DNA of 49,211 nucleotides from the NCBI GenBank assembly GCA_022508465.1, contig JAFLVB010000005.1, forward strand, positions 1-49,211, in the 5' to 3' direction. The position numbers were made by a program, and so were the translations under genes. Positions 8,167 to 16,302 of this stretch are shown here, piece after piece; the first letter of the stretch is position 1, and every line of letters begins with the position of its first letter. Origin of the DNA: Clostridiales bacterium (GTDB lineage Bacteria; Bacillota; Clostridia; Christensenellales; Pumilibacteraceae). Below the pieces are notes generated by a model, which worked only from the letters and a program-made list of their open reading frames with translations, had not been told where the DNA came from and searched no databases.

Positions 8167-8718
8167 TTGGAAGATAGTAAGATAATTGAGCTATATTTTG
8201 ATCGTTCGGAGTCGGCAATTATCGAAACGCAAAACAAATATGGGAGATATTGCTTTTTTATAGCATATCACATTCTCTATTCCAATCAAGATTCGGAGGA
8301 ATGTGTAAACGATACATATTTGAGCGTTTGGAATACCATACCGCCCCAAAAACCATTACAACTAAGAGCCTTCGTTGGGAAAATTACGCGTAATATAGCC
8401 TTAAATAGATATGATTATAACAATGCCGAAAAGCGGTCTCCAAAATACGAGGCAATATTGGATGAATATTACGAGTGTACTTTGGGAGGCGATTTAGATA
8501 TAATGGAGGAATACAGTTTTAAAGAACTAATAAATAAATTTATTGCCTCATTGCCAAAAAAGAATAGGATAATTTTTTTGCAAAGATATTGGTATTTTTG
8601 CTCAATCAATGAGATTGCAAGAAATTTAGGTTTAAGCGAAAGTAATGTCAAAGTTATTTTGCATCGAATCAAAGCAAAATTAAAAGATTATTTAAACAAG
8701 GAGGGAATCAATATATGA
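8167..8718 (+). CDS. ECF-type RNA polymerase sigma factor
   Basis: This is a 183-residue sigma-70 family factor with only region 2 (about residues 10-75, containing the EECVNDTYLSVWN core-binding stretch) and region 4 (about 125-178, with a helix-turn-helix in the segment SINEIARNLGLSESNVKVIL). I place the start at TTG 8167, because GGAGGT ends 4 bases before it. The protein then begins MEDSKIIELYF, the usual start of this family. The in-frame ATG 12 bases upstream has no ribosome binding site. The stop overlaps the next gene by 4 bases, so the pair is probably sigma and anti-sigma. Base composition is about 30-35% GC by spot count, well below the neighbours, which suggests acquisition by transfer. 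Confidence 0.88.
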   Translation: MEDSKIIELYFDRSESAIIETQNKYGRYCFFIAYHILYSNQDSEECVNDTYLSVWNTIPPQKPLQLRAFVGKITRNIALNRYDYNNAEKRSPKYEAILDEYYECTLGGDLDIMEEYSFKELINKFIASLPKKNRIIFLQRYWYFCSINEIARNLGLSESNVKVILHRIKAKLKDYLNKEGINI

Positions 8719-9458
8719 CAAAACAAAGATGGATTGAAGTTTTATCATTAGTAGATGAAAAATATATTATAGAAGCCGACCCATTTAATAATAAGGCAAA
8801 GCCTAATTTCGGTTGGAAAAGATTAGGACTGCTCGCTGCAAGTATTGGTATTTTTGTAGCAGCAGTAGTACTTTTATGTTTTAAGCCATTTGGTATTAAT
8901 ACTCCAATAAATCCTCCAACGCCGCCAACGCCTTCGACTCCTACCACTCCGCCAACTGCTTTAGAGTGGGGCTTTAGTTATGGAAGCGGTGCACCATTGC
9001 CTAGTGATTTTTGTGCGTATAAGAGTGACAAATCGGAATTTGATATAGACGATGTCACATTTACTATTTTCTTTGGTAGCATTCTTGATGTTTACTTAGA
9101 TGATGACCATAAGTATGGAAGAAATATTCCAGAATTTGATATCTATTTTGCAGATGTCAATGTTGAAATGTTATATTTAATAAGGCATAATGAAGAAAAC
9201 TATGCTTCCGAAAAGTATAAATGTCGTATAATCGATGAAGCTGACGGTTCTTTTAAAATAGAGTTTAATTATTCGGAAGAAGTCACCATACCTAAAGAGT
9301 TGTTCACTAAGGAACAGGGGGTTATTGGATTTTGTGTAGGTGGCATAGATCTTAATTCTGTACGTAAAGAATATGAACTACTTACATGTGTTTATTTTAA
9401 TTATGATATTGTAAATGATAAAGTCGTATTATCCAAATGGGATGGATATAGAAAATAA
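8715..9458 (+). CDS. Single-pass membrane protein, probable anti-sigma partner
   Basis: The 247-residue protein has a cytoplasmic N-terminus of about 35 residues, one membrane segment (about 37-58), a proline/threonine-rich linker (PPTPPTPSTPTTPP) and an extracytoplasmic domain of about 165 residues rich in acidic and aromatic residues. No enzyme motif is visible in that domain. The 4-base overlap with the sigma gene and the topology are those of anti-sigma factors of ECF operons, whose N-terminus binds the sigma factor (inference). I see no zinc-binding HxxxCxxC motif, so it is not the common ZAS type. AT-rich like the sigma gene. Confidence 0.65.
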   Translation: MTKQRWIEVLSLVDEKYIIEADPFNNKAKPNFGWKRLGLLAASIGIFVAAVVLLCFKPFGINTPINPPTPPTPSTPTTPPTALEWGFSYGSGAPLPSDFCAYKSDKSEFDIDDVTFTIFFGSILDVYLDDDHKYGRNIPEFDIYFADVNVEMLYLIRHNEENYASEKYKCRIIDEADGSFKIEFNYSEEVTIPKELFTKEQGVIGFCVGGIDLNSVRKEYELLTCVYFNYDIVNDKVVLSKWDGYRK

Positions 9459-9478
9459 ATAAAAGGATGGTAATTTTT

Positions 9479-9595
9479 ATGCAAAAGAAAAAGTGGATGG
9501 TTTATTTGTTTAGCTTAGTTTTATGCTTTTGTAGCATAATTGCAAGTTATAGCATTCCAAATAACAATGCTGTAGCTGTAGAAGCTGAAATTTAG
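9479..9595 (+). CDS. Small 38-residue protein with signal-like N-terminus
   Basis: The ATG follows AAGGATGG by about 9 bases and opens a 38-codon frame ending in TAG. The product starts MQKKKWMVYLFSLVLCF, which is a lysine-rich start plus a hydrophobic core. It ends with a short polar tail NNNAVAVEAEI. It looks like a secretion signal with almost no mature part. It may be a tiny secreted or membrane peptide of the sigma operon, or the front of a decayed secreted protein. It shares the AT-rich composition of the two preceding genes and is followed by hairpins. Confidence 0.5.
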   Translation: MQKKKWMVYLFSLVLCFCSIIASYSIPNNNAVAVEAEI

Positions 9596-9644
9596 AAGAG
9601 CCAATAAGTATTTTTAACATATTAATTGATCCAAGCAAATAAAT

Positions 9645-9686
9645 AAATGATTGAGAGCAAGCCTTGCGGTTCGCTCTCAATCATTT
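9645..9686 (+). repeat. Hairpin sharing a 25-base core with the rimP leader
   Basis: A perfect 14 bp stem (AAATGATTGAGAGC with GCTCTCAATCATTT) around a 14-base loop. The 25 bases at 9661-9685 recur identically at 21087-21111, upstream of rimP, within a similar hairpin. There is no T run after it, so it is more likely a dispersed repeat than a plain terminator. Confidence 0.6.
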
Positions 9687-9721
9687 AAAATCCCGGAATA
9701 AAGAGCTTATCCCGGGATTTT
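9687..9721 (+). terminator. Intrinsic terminator of the ECF sigma operon
   Basis: AAAATCCCGG pairs with CCGGGATTTT, and the loop-side bases AATAA/TTAT extend the stem after a bulge. A T tract completes a terminator that would work in both directions. Confidence 0.75.
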
Positions 9722-9737
9722 ATGTAGATAAAAAACG

Positions 9738-9768
9738 ACCCACTATACTTAAGTAGAGTATAGTGGGT
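9738..9768 (-). terminator. Intrinsic terminator of the minus-strand gene ending at 9776
   Basis: An 11 bp perfect stem (ACCCACTATAC/GTATAGTGGGT) with a 9-base loop. Read on the minus strand it is followed by CGTTTTTT. It lies just after the stop codon of the minus-strand propeller-like gene. Confidence 0.8.
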
Positions 9769-9775
9769 TATACTT

Positions 9776-11008
9776 TTAGTAGCTTACTTTAATAAGGGAT
9801 ATATCGTTGCCGCCGAACGTGCCTTGCGTATTGCCGATTACAAACATTCCGCTTTCGCACGTTATAATTTTGGGCGAAGTGATTTCGTAAGAAAAAGTGC
9901 TTTCAAATGCCTTGCTACCGTTAAGAAACGAGCGTACCGTGGTTCGGCTACCGCTTGTCGATACCGCATAAATGTAGTTGTCTACATAAAAAGAAGTGGG
10001 ACCGTACTCGGCGGAAAACAACACTTTGTCGTTGCTTACGCAAAAGAAAGTATTGTTTGCAATGATATACATACATTTTTGGTCGCCGACAATTGCCGTT
10101 TGCGACGACGTTCCACATAGCTCTATGACAGTATTGTCCGTCTTAATAAGCATTGTGGCGCTGTCGGAGGTGGCGAGATAATAGAAGTCGCCTATAATCC
10201 AAAAGCCGGTTACTTTGTACGAAAATTCGAGAGGGTAGTGTGCTAATTTCTTACCCCAGGTGCCAATACACAGCATATTTCGTAGGTCGGACATAGCGTT
10301 GGCGACAAGGCGATATTCACCCATAACGTCGAGCGTATCTATGTAACTAAGGCTATACACCTCGTCGGTCACGACAGAGCCGGTGAACTCGAGGCTGTAG
10401 TCAAGCATAGTCATTTTGAGCCGTGTAAAGCCTGTTATGTTTTGCACAAGCGATGTTATAAACAGATATCCGCCGTCAACATATTTTATGTCGAGAGTCT
10501 CCTCGTCGCGTACAGTGCTAAGCGTAGTCGACTTGATTACATCACCGCCGTAGTCCACGGCAAGCGCGACCGGAGTCATATCACGGTCTATCGCCATGAG
10601 ATAGCCGCCATTATAAAGAGTGACCGCCTTTAGTGTTCCGCCGTATGTCAAAAAGTCGAGCGTTTTACCGCTACCGTTTAGGATTGCAAGGAACGCACCG
10701 GGCGCATCAAAGTCAAAGTCGTTGGATGTCGTGTTGCCGAATATGTAAAGTAGGTTGTCGTTATAAAATACGTCGACTATTGTTTCTTCGCCGCTGCCGC
10801 CGAATGTTTGTGTAAAAACAAGAGACGGGTCAAGGCTTATTTCGGCGTCGCGCACCTTGGCATGAGTGATGGGCGGGTCTTCTTCCACGGGAGGCAGGAC
10901 TGTGTTTGCCCGAGTGGTGGGTAAGTAGAAAAACAGTCCGCCGGCGAGAGCTATGACTACAATGAGTAGCGCAGTTATTATTCTAAGTTGGGATTTCGAT
11001 TCGTGCAT
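9776..11008 (-). CDS. Membrane-anchored protein with propeller-like repeats
   Basis: I do not recognise a named family. The 410-residue product has an N-terminal uncleaved-type membrane segment (about residues 9-29, ALLIVVIALAGGLFFYL) and a short proline/acidic linker. A roughly 350-residue extracytoplasmic part is rich in short beta-strand patterns. The ends of that part match each other: FGGSGEETIVDVFYNDNLLY...FGNTTSNDF near the start and VIGNTQGTFGGNDISLIKV at the end. This is the FGG...GNT pattern of SBBP-type beta-propellers, so a closed propeller is likely (inference). GAGGTG precedes the ATG by 5 bases. It stands alone between two terminators and has no catalytic motif. Confidence 0.7.
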   Translation of the reverse strand: MHESKSQLRIITALLIVVIALAGGLFFYLPTTRANTVLPPVEEDPPITHAKVRDAEISLDPSLVFTQTFGGSGEETIVDVFYNDNLLYIFGNTTSNDFDFDAPGAFLAILNGSGKTLDFLTYGGTLKAVTLYNGGYLMAIDRDMTPVALAVDYGGDVIKSTTLSTVRDEETLDIKYVDGGYLFITSLVQNITGFTRLKMTMLDYSLEFTGSVVTDEVYSLSYIDTLDVMGEYRLVANAMSDLRNMLCIGTWGKKLAHYPLEFSYKVTGFWIIGDFYYLATSDSATMLIKTDNTVIELCGTSSQTAIVGDQKCMYIIANNTFFCVSNDKVLFSAEYGPTSFYVDNYIYAVSTSGSRTTVRSFLNGSKAFESTFSYEITSPKIITCESGMFVIGNTQGTFGGNDISLIKVSY

Positions 11009-11171
11009 AAATACACCTCGTTATTAATTTAGCCTATTATAACGCGTGAGCAAGGTCGAAAACCGAAGTAAAAAGTCACTTTTTGTCTTTTATTCGAGGA
11101 GCAAATTTAGTGTTTTGCCACGCTGCTTGTTGCTCCGGGGAGAGGGTATAATTTCTAATTTATAGACGAAG

Positions 11172-12155
11172 TTACACGCTCAAGATAAGGCTTGCAACTT
11201 TCTTTGTCCCGTCCACATGAAAGGAGGCGGGAGTGAAGGCTTCAAGGGCGTTGAGCTCTTTTATAAGTCTTTCGGCGTTGAGCTCATTTTGCGGCAAAAC
11301 TTTGACTAAGCCGCGCTCGCTAAAGTATGCGGCGTTTTCTATCTGGTCGCCGCGCGATGCGCCTTTGGGCAGGGGGATGATAAGCGCCTTTTTGCCAAGC
11401 GCCGCTATCTCGAACAACGAGTTTGCGCCCCCGCGCGAAATTATAAGGTCGGCGTCCGCGTAAACATCTGCCATGGACGACGTAAATTCGATTTGTTTGT
11501 AGTGCGGCATTGCTTGATCGCTTAGGTTGCCTTTGCCTACTATATGGATAACGTTGTACTTTTTTGTAAGGTCTTTTAGACACTCAGACAGGCAATTATT
11601 GATTGCGGCGCTGCCCAAACTTCCGCCCATAACAAGCAAGGTGGGCGAGGAGGATTTGCGTGTGCCCGTGCGCAGTTCGCGGCGCAAAATCGCGCCGGTA
11701 TATACGCCGTTCTTTATGCCTGTGGCAGTAACGTCAAAGGCAGTACAGACGTACTTGCATTTGCGGCGTATGAGCTTGTTTGTAAGCCCCATGCTCATAT
11801 CGCTCTCATGGGTTATGACGGGAATTTTGCCCGCAGATAGTGCCACGGGTAAACTCACATAGCCGCCCTTTGTAAATATGACGTCGGGCTTTATCTCCTT
11901 GATTATCTTGCGTGCCGCCGAGAGCGATTTTATAAGTTTAAACGGAATAAGCAGGTTTTTCATACTTACGCCGCGGATATATTTTACGCAAGGGATTTCG
12001 TGATAAGTAACATTTTTGTAGCCGCTAAGTAGTTCCTTTTCGATACCGTTGCCGCCTATATAGTGAATTTCGCAGTTATTGAGATACGGCAAAAGTGCGA
12101 TATTTGGCATAACGTGCCCCGCCGTTCCGCCGCCCGTCAACACGATTTTTTTCAT
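11172..12155 (-). CDS. murG: MurG-type UDP-GlcNAc glycosyltransferase homologue
   Basis: MurG adds GlcNAc to lipid I on the inner membrane face to make lipid II. The protein has the N-terminal GGGTAGHVMPNIAL loop, the acceptor-side HESDMSMGLTNKL segment, and the donor-site motifs MGGSLGS and ISRGGANSLFE. At 327 residues it is shorter than the typical 355-365. The segment that normally reads HEQN...PGxxN has HESD instead, as in the second MurG-like group of some Clostridia. It could therefore be a paralogue rather than the main MurG. It is not in a division-wall cluster but between a MATE transporter and a propeller-like gene. Confidence 0.82.
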   Translation of the reverse strand: MKKIVLTGGGTAGHVMPNIALLPYLNNCEIHYIGGNGIEKELLSGYKNVTYHEIPCVKYIRGVSMKNLLIPFKLIKSLSAARKIIKEIKPDVIFTKGGYVSLPVALSAGKIPVITHESDMSMGLTNKLIRRKCKYVCTAFDVTATGIKNGVYTGAILRRELRTGTRKSSSPTLLVMGGSLGSAAINNCLSECLKDLTKKYNVIHIVGKGNLSDQAMPHYKQIEFTSSMADVYADADLIISRGGANSLFEIAALGKKALIIPLPKGASRGDQIENAAYFSERGLVKVLPQNELNAERLIKELNALEAFTPASFHVDGTKKVASLILSV

Positions 12156-12235
12156 ACTGCCTCCTTAAGTGAATACGCTTATTATATTTTATTTCGCTTT
12201 AAGGCAAATAATGCGGAAGTGCAGCCAAATTTTAG

Positions 12236-12286
12236 ACACCTCCACACCTCTACGTCAAAGTTTGCTTTGCGTCGCGGTGGTGAGGG
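12236..12286. repeat. Degenerate copy of the double-hairpin repeat family
   Basis: An outer CACCTCCACACCTC...GGTGGTGAGGG frame surrounds an inner imperfect hairpin (ACGTCAAAG/CTTTGCGT). The GGTGGTGAGGG end matches the variant copy near 18763-18805. It lies between the MATE terminator and the murG ribosome binding site. It is assigned by similarity of ends only. Confidence 0.4.
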
Positions 12287-12295
12287 ATAAATAAT

Positions 12296-12330
12296 AAAAA
12301 AGTAAGTTGAAATAGATATTACAACTTACT
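12296..12330 (-). terminator. Intrinsic terminator of the MATE gene
   Basis: AGTAAGTTG pairs with CAACTTACT (9 bp, extendable with one mismatch). On the minus strand it is followed by TTTTTATTAT. A close relative of this hairpin sits at 19102-19133. Confidence 0.7.
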
Positions 12331-12363
12331 TTCAAAAACACAATATTGCTGCTCGACTCGCAA

Positions 12364-13749
12364 CTACTGTTCTATCTTTTTCTTTTTTTCAAACCCATAT
12401 AACCAGTTGGAGCAGAGGTAGTAAATCAGATATATAACCGAGCTTATTGCCCAGGTGAGAGGATACGCCCAATAGATATAAGCTATCTCGTGCGCAAACA
12501 GCATAACTACGGCGATATATATCACGCGGAAGACGCACCAAACGCTCAGCATAATAATCATAGGTGTAAGGCTATGCCCGGATCCGCGACAAACGGCGGC
12601 AATGGAGTGCGAATAAGCGAGCAAACAGTAGAACAATGTTAATGTGCGCATATGCTTTACACCAAAGTACACTACTTCGGGAGTTTTATCGAATATGCCT
12701 ATCATCTGTGGTGCTAAAAGATAGATTATAACGCCTATAACTTCGGCAACAACAACGCCTGCAAATATTCCGAACTTAGCGCCTTTTTTGGCGCGGTCGT
12801 ACTTCTTTGCGCCGAGATTTTGGCTTATGAACGTTGTAAGCGCCATAGTAAAGCTCGTGATCGGCAGGAAGCCAAATCCCTCTATTTTGCCTTGTATGCC
12901 GTATGCCGTGGTGGCGAATTTGCCAAACGTGTTTATCTGCGATTGGACTATAACGTTGGCAAGACTTATCACAGAGTTCTGAACACCGGCGGGGAGGCCG
13001 TACTTTATAATTTCCTTAAGCATATCGCCGTGAAATTTGATCTTTTTAATTTCGACGGTGTATATGTGTCCTTTTTTGAGAAGATATACAAAGCATAAAA
13101 CCACACTTGCAAATTGGGAAATGACCGTTGCCACAGCAGCAGACCACACTCCCCAACGGAACCAGCCCACAAACATAAGGTCAAGCAAAACGTTGAGTAT
13201 CGACGAAAAGATAAGATAGTAAAGCGGGCGTTTGCTGTCGCCAAGCGCATTCATAATGCTTCGGCATATATTATACATTACCGTAGCGGTAATGCCTAAA
13301 AAGTAATATCTAAAATATTCTATTGACTCTGGCAAAATGTCGGGATCGGTGTTCATCCACACAAGCAGGGTGGGTGTAAGTAAAACTCCGACTATTGTGA
13401 GCGCTATGCCGCTGACAAGCCCAAAGGCGATATTTGTATGTATGGCTTTTTGTACGTTTTCCTCATCATTCGCGCCGAAGTATCGGGAGATGACTATGCC
13501 GGCGCCCATTGCCGTGCCTGTAAAAAAGCTGACAAGCATAAATATCAGCGTGCCCGACGAGCTTACTGCGCCGAGCGAGTTTGTGCCTAAGAATTTGCTG
13601 ACGATATATGAGTCGGCAGTATTATACAGCTGCTGAAAAAGCTGACTTAAAAAGACGGGCAATGCGAAGGTCAGTATAACCAAATACGGATTGCCTATGG
13701 TCAGGTCCTTTACTCCTTTTTTATTTGTCGTTTTTATGTTTTCTTCCAT
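12364..13749 (-). CDS. MATE family multidrug/cation antiporter
   Basis: The 461-residue, roughly 12-segment membrane protein carries the MATE N-terminal signature IGNPYLVILTFALPVFLSQ followed by QQLYNTADSYIVSKFLG. The second half repeats the pattern, as expected for the two-bundle MATE fold. These proteins export drugs or metabolites using a sodium or proton gradient; the substrate cannot be told from sequence. It is transcribed away from the HTH regulator at 13965 from back-to-back promoters, which suggests local control. No clear ribosome binding site precedes the ATG, and an AGGAG inside codons 11-13 leaves the true start somewhat open. Confidence 0.92.
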   Translation of the reverse strand: MEENIKTTNKKGVKDLTIGNPYLVILTFALPVFLSQLFQQLYNTADSYIVSKFLGTNSLGAVSSSGTLIFMLVSFFTGTAMGAGIVISRYFGANDEENVQKAIHTNIAFGLVSGIALTIVGVLLTPTLLVWMNTDPDILPESIEYFRYYFLGITATVMYNICRSIMNALGDSKRPLYYLIFSSILNVLLDLMFVGWFRWGVWSAAVATVISQFASVVLCFVYLLKKGHIYTVEIKKIKFHGDMLKEIIKYGLPAGVQNSVISLANVIVQSQINTFGKFATTAYGIQGKIEGFGFLPITSFTMALTTFISQNLGAKKYDRAKKGAKFGIFAGVVVAEVIGVIIYLLAPQMIGIFDKTPEVVYFGVKHMRTLTLFYCLLAYSHSIAAVCRGSGHSLTPMIIMLSVWCVFRVIYIAVVMLFAHEIAYIYWAYPLTWAISSVIYLIYYLCSNWLYGFEKKKKIEQ

Positions 13750-13837
13750 TTTAAATGTTGGGATAAATTTGCTTTGTCACTTCATGCCTTAAGGCTCAAA
13801 AGCGACGCAAAATACCGTATCTTATATTTTCGTGTAT

Positions 13838-13866
13838 AGTATATCATAGATAAAAAACAATGACAA
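13838..13866 (-). promoter_or_regulatory. Promoter of the MATE gene
   Basis: On the minus strand: TTGTCA, a 17-base spacer, then TATACT with TG one base upstream (extended -10). Its -35 box is 26 bases from the -35 box of the divergent promoter for the HTH regulator. The leader is about 80 bases and contains the palindrome GCCTTAAGGC. Confidence 0.7.
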
Positions 13867-13892
13867 TATTTTTTATGCCACTACACTTTTAA

Positions 13893-13921
13893 TTGACTAA
13901 AAAAATTTTTTATGTTAAAAT
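13893..13921 (+). promoter_or_regulatory. Promoter of the regulator-topoisomerase operon
   Basis: TTGACT, exactly 17 bases, then TAAAAT. The -35 box coincides with the TTG at 13893 that could be mistaken for an upstream start codon. This argues that the regulator gene starts at the ATG at 13965 instead. Confidence 0.75.
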
Positions 13922-13964
13922 ATGTAAGGAAGTCAGCTTACTGACTGAGTATTTTAGGAGAGGC

Positions 13965-14330
13965 ATGGCTAAAAGGGAATACAACAAAAATAACTTTGGC
14001 GGCTATTTATACGAGTTGCGCAAGGAGCGGGGTATAGGCTTTGACGAGTTCCGCGCCGATTTAGGCGTGTCCAAAGCGTACCTCAACGATGTTGAAACCG
14101 ACGCTTGCCGCCCGCCGACTCCCGAAGTGCAAATCAAAATGATACGGATATTGTGCAAAAAGAAGGCTCTATCGCAGGAGCAGATTGCCGAGTTTTATAC
14201 TCTGGCAGCGGCGCGCAGAGGCGAATTGCCGGCAGACGTTATGCAGTTTTTGACGTTAAACGCGCATGCCCTCGACGAGATTCGCGCAAACCCGGATTAT
14301 AAATTATATTGGCAAAAATACGGATTATAA
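13965..14330 (+). CDS. XRE-type helix-turn-helix regulator
   Basis: The 121-residue protein has an N-terminal HTH of the Cro/C1 type (about residues 10-65; GGYLYELRKERGIGFDEFRADLGVSKAYLNDVE covers its helices, with the recognition helix around VSKAYLNDVE). The C-terminal half is helical with no known domain. The start is the ATG with AGGAG 4 bases upstream; the longer frame from TTG 13893 overlaps the promoter. Only 17 bases separate it from the topoisomerase B gene, so it heads that operon. The divergent MATE gene is a plausible second target (inference). Confidence 0.8.
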   Translation: MAKREYNKNNFGGYLYELRKERGIGFDEFRADLGVSKAYLNDVETDACRPPTPEVQIKMIRILCKKKALSQEQIAEFYTLAAARRGELPADVMQFLTLNAHALDEIRANPDYKLYWQKYGL

Positions 14331-14347
14331 ACTAAAGGAGGTAAACA

Positions 14348-16294
14348 ATGGGAGCAACTTACGATGCAAAAGACATAAAAGTTCTCGAAGGCTTGGACGC
14401 CGTCAGACTTCGCCCCGGTATGTATATAGGTACTACGGGCGTCAAAGGTCTGCACCACATTTTGTGGGAGATCGTGGACAACTCTATGGACGAGGTGACT
14501 AACGGCTACGGCGATACGATAGATATAAAGCTTTATAGCGACGGCTCTGTCTCGGTAGAGGACAACGGCAGAGGTATTCCCGTCGACATTCATCCGCAGC
14601 TCGGGGTGAGCGCGGTAGAAGTTGTATTTACGCAGCTGCACGCCGGCGGTAAATTCGACAACGATAATTACTCACATTCGGGCGGACTGCACGGCGTAGG
14701 CGCGTCGGTCACAAACGCACTAAGCGAATGGCTTATCGTCGAGGTTTACAAAAACGGCAAAACATACAAAATGGAGTTTGAGAGCCGAGAGGTGGACGGA
14801 AAGGTTAAGGGTGGTATCCCAAAATACTCGCTTTTCGACACAGGCGTCAAGACCAACAAGCACGGCACATTTATTCGCTTTAAGCCGGACAAGCGTATCT
14901 TTGAAACGGTGGCGCTTAGCTTTGACACCATCAAACGCAGAATAAAAGAGCTTGCCTTTTTGAACAAGGGCGCGCATATAACGCTCACCGACGAGCGCAA
15001 CTACGAAGAGCCTATCAAGGTGGAATACTGCTATGACGGCGGTATAGTGGACTTTGTGCTTGACCTTAACGAGACAAAGACGCCTTGCTTTAAAAAGCCG
15101 ATATATCTTACCGGCAGCGAAAATAACATAGATATGGAGCTTGCCTTTCAGTACACAGACGGCTATACGGACAATATCTTCTCGTATGTAAACAACATAC
15201 CGACCACCGAGGGTGGTACTCACGAGACAGGCTTTAAGAGCGGACTTACGAGGGTGATGAACGACGTTGCGCGCAAGATGAATGTGCTTAAGGATAAAGA
15301 CGAAAACCTTAAAGGCGACGACTTTTTAGAGGGCATCACCGCAGTACTAAGTATCAAGATGCAAAACGTGCAGTTTGAGGGTCAGACCAAGACCAAGCTC
15401 GGCAATCCCGATGCAAGGGTTGCAATAGAGCATATGGTTGTAAGCGAGCTCAACAAGTTTTTCGATAACGCATCCAATAAGTCGATTGCCGATGCCATAC
15501 TCAAAAAGGCTATTATGGCGGCAAAGGTTCGCGAGGAGGCTCGCAAAGCCAAAGAGATTACGCGCCAAAAGAACAGTATCGAAAATTTCAATCTTGTGGG
15601 TAAACTTAGCAATTGCACGGGTAGGCGAGCTGCCGACAATGAGCTTTATATAGTCGAGGGTGATAGCGCGGGCGGAACTTGTAAGCAGGCGCGTAACCGT
15701 CACTATCAGGCGATTTTGCCACTCCGTGGTAAACCGCTCAACGCCGAAAAGAAGCGTATAGATCAGGTGCTTGAAAATGTGGAAATTCGCACCATAATTT
15801 CGGCGCTCGGTTGCGGAATAGGCGACGATTACAACGAGGACGACCTCAACTTCCACAAGGTCATAATTCTCTCCGATGCCGATCAAGACGGTGGACATAT
15901 AAGAGCGATATTGCTCACATTCTTCTTCCGTTATATGAAAGAGCTTATTACGGGCGGGCACGTGTTTATAGGTATGCCACCGCTTTACAAGGTATACAAA
16001 AAGGACATAGTGGAGTACGCCTACAACGATGATGAGCTTGAAAAGGCAAAGAACAAAGTAGGTAGAGGATTTGATATTCAGCGTTACAAGGGCTTGGGCG
16101 AGATGAATTCGGAGCAGCTTTGGGAGACTACAATGGACCCCAAACGCCGCACGCTTATTCAAGTCTCGATAGACGACGCCGCCGAGGCGGAGCGACTCGT
16201 GTCGGTGCTTATGGGCGACGCAATAGAGCAACGCAAGGCGTTCATTATAGAAAACGCCAACTTTAACCGCGAAGACAACTTTAAGGTTGAATAG
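14348..16294 (+). CDS. gyrB/parE: Type IIA DNA topoisomerase subunit B (GyrB/ParE family, topoisomerase IV-like)
   Basis: This is the ATPase subunit of a DNA gyrase or topoisomerase IV. The 648 residues contain the GHKL ATP site (EIVDNSMDE near 40, DNGRGIPV near 75, [10 protein letters not shown] near 115), the transducer, and the TOPRIM domain (EGDSAGG near 436, SDADQDGGH near 520, RYKGLGEMN near 580). NALSEWL after the ATP lid and NGYGDTIDI resemble ParE of Gram-positives more than GyrB. A strong AAAGGAGG box precedes the ATG. It is followed 8 bases later by the A subunit. Gyrase or topoisomerase IV cannot be decided without the other paralogue. Confidence 0.93.
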   Translation: MGATYDAKDIKVLEGLDAVRLRPGMYIGTTGVKGLHHILWEIVDNSMDEVTNGYGDTIDIKLYSDGSVSVEDNGRGIPVDIHPQLGVSAVEVVFTQLHAGGKFDNDNYSHSGGLHGVGASVTNALSEWLIVEVYKNGKTYKMEFESREVDGKVKGGIPKYSLFDTGVKTNKHGTFIRFKPDKRIFETVALSFDTIKRRIKELAFLNKGAHITLTDERNYEEPIKVEYCYDGGIVDFVLDLNETKTPCFKKPIYLTGSENNIDMELAFQYTDGYTDNIFSYVNNIPTTEGGTHETGFKSGLTRVMNDVARKMNVLKDKDENLKGDDFLEGITAVLSIKMQNVQFEGQTKTKLGNPDARVAIEHMVVSELNKFFDNASNKSIADAILKKAIMAAKVREEARKAKEITRQKNSIENFNLVGKLSNCTGRRAADNELYIVEGDSAGGTCKQARNRHYQAILPLRGKPLNAEKKRIDQVLENVEIRTIISALGCGIGDDYNEDDLNFHKVIILSDADQDGGHIRAILLTFFFRYMKELITGGHVFIGMPPLYKVYKKDIVEYAYNDDELEKAKNKVGRGFDIQRYKGLGEMNSEQLWETTMDPKRRTLIQVSIDDAAEAERLVSVLMGDAIEQRKAFIIENANFNREDNFKVE

Positions 16295-16302
16295 GAGGGA
16301 GC

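Noticed and set aside
13893..13964. Extended N-terminus of the HTH regulator from TTG 13893
   Set aside because: The TTG is the -35 box of a well-formed promoter, and the ATG at 13965 has a ribosome binding site.
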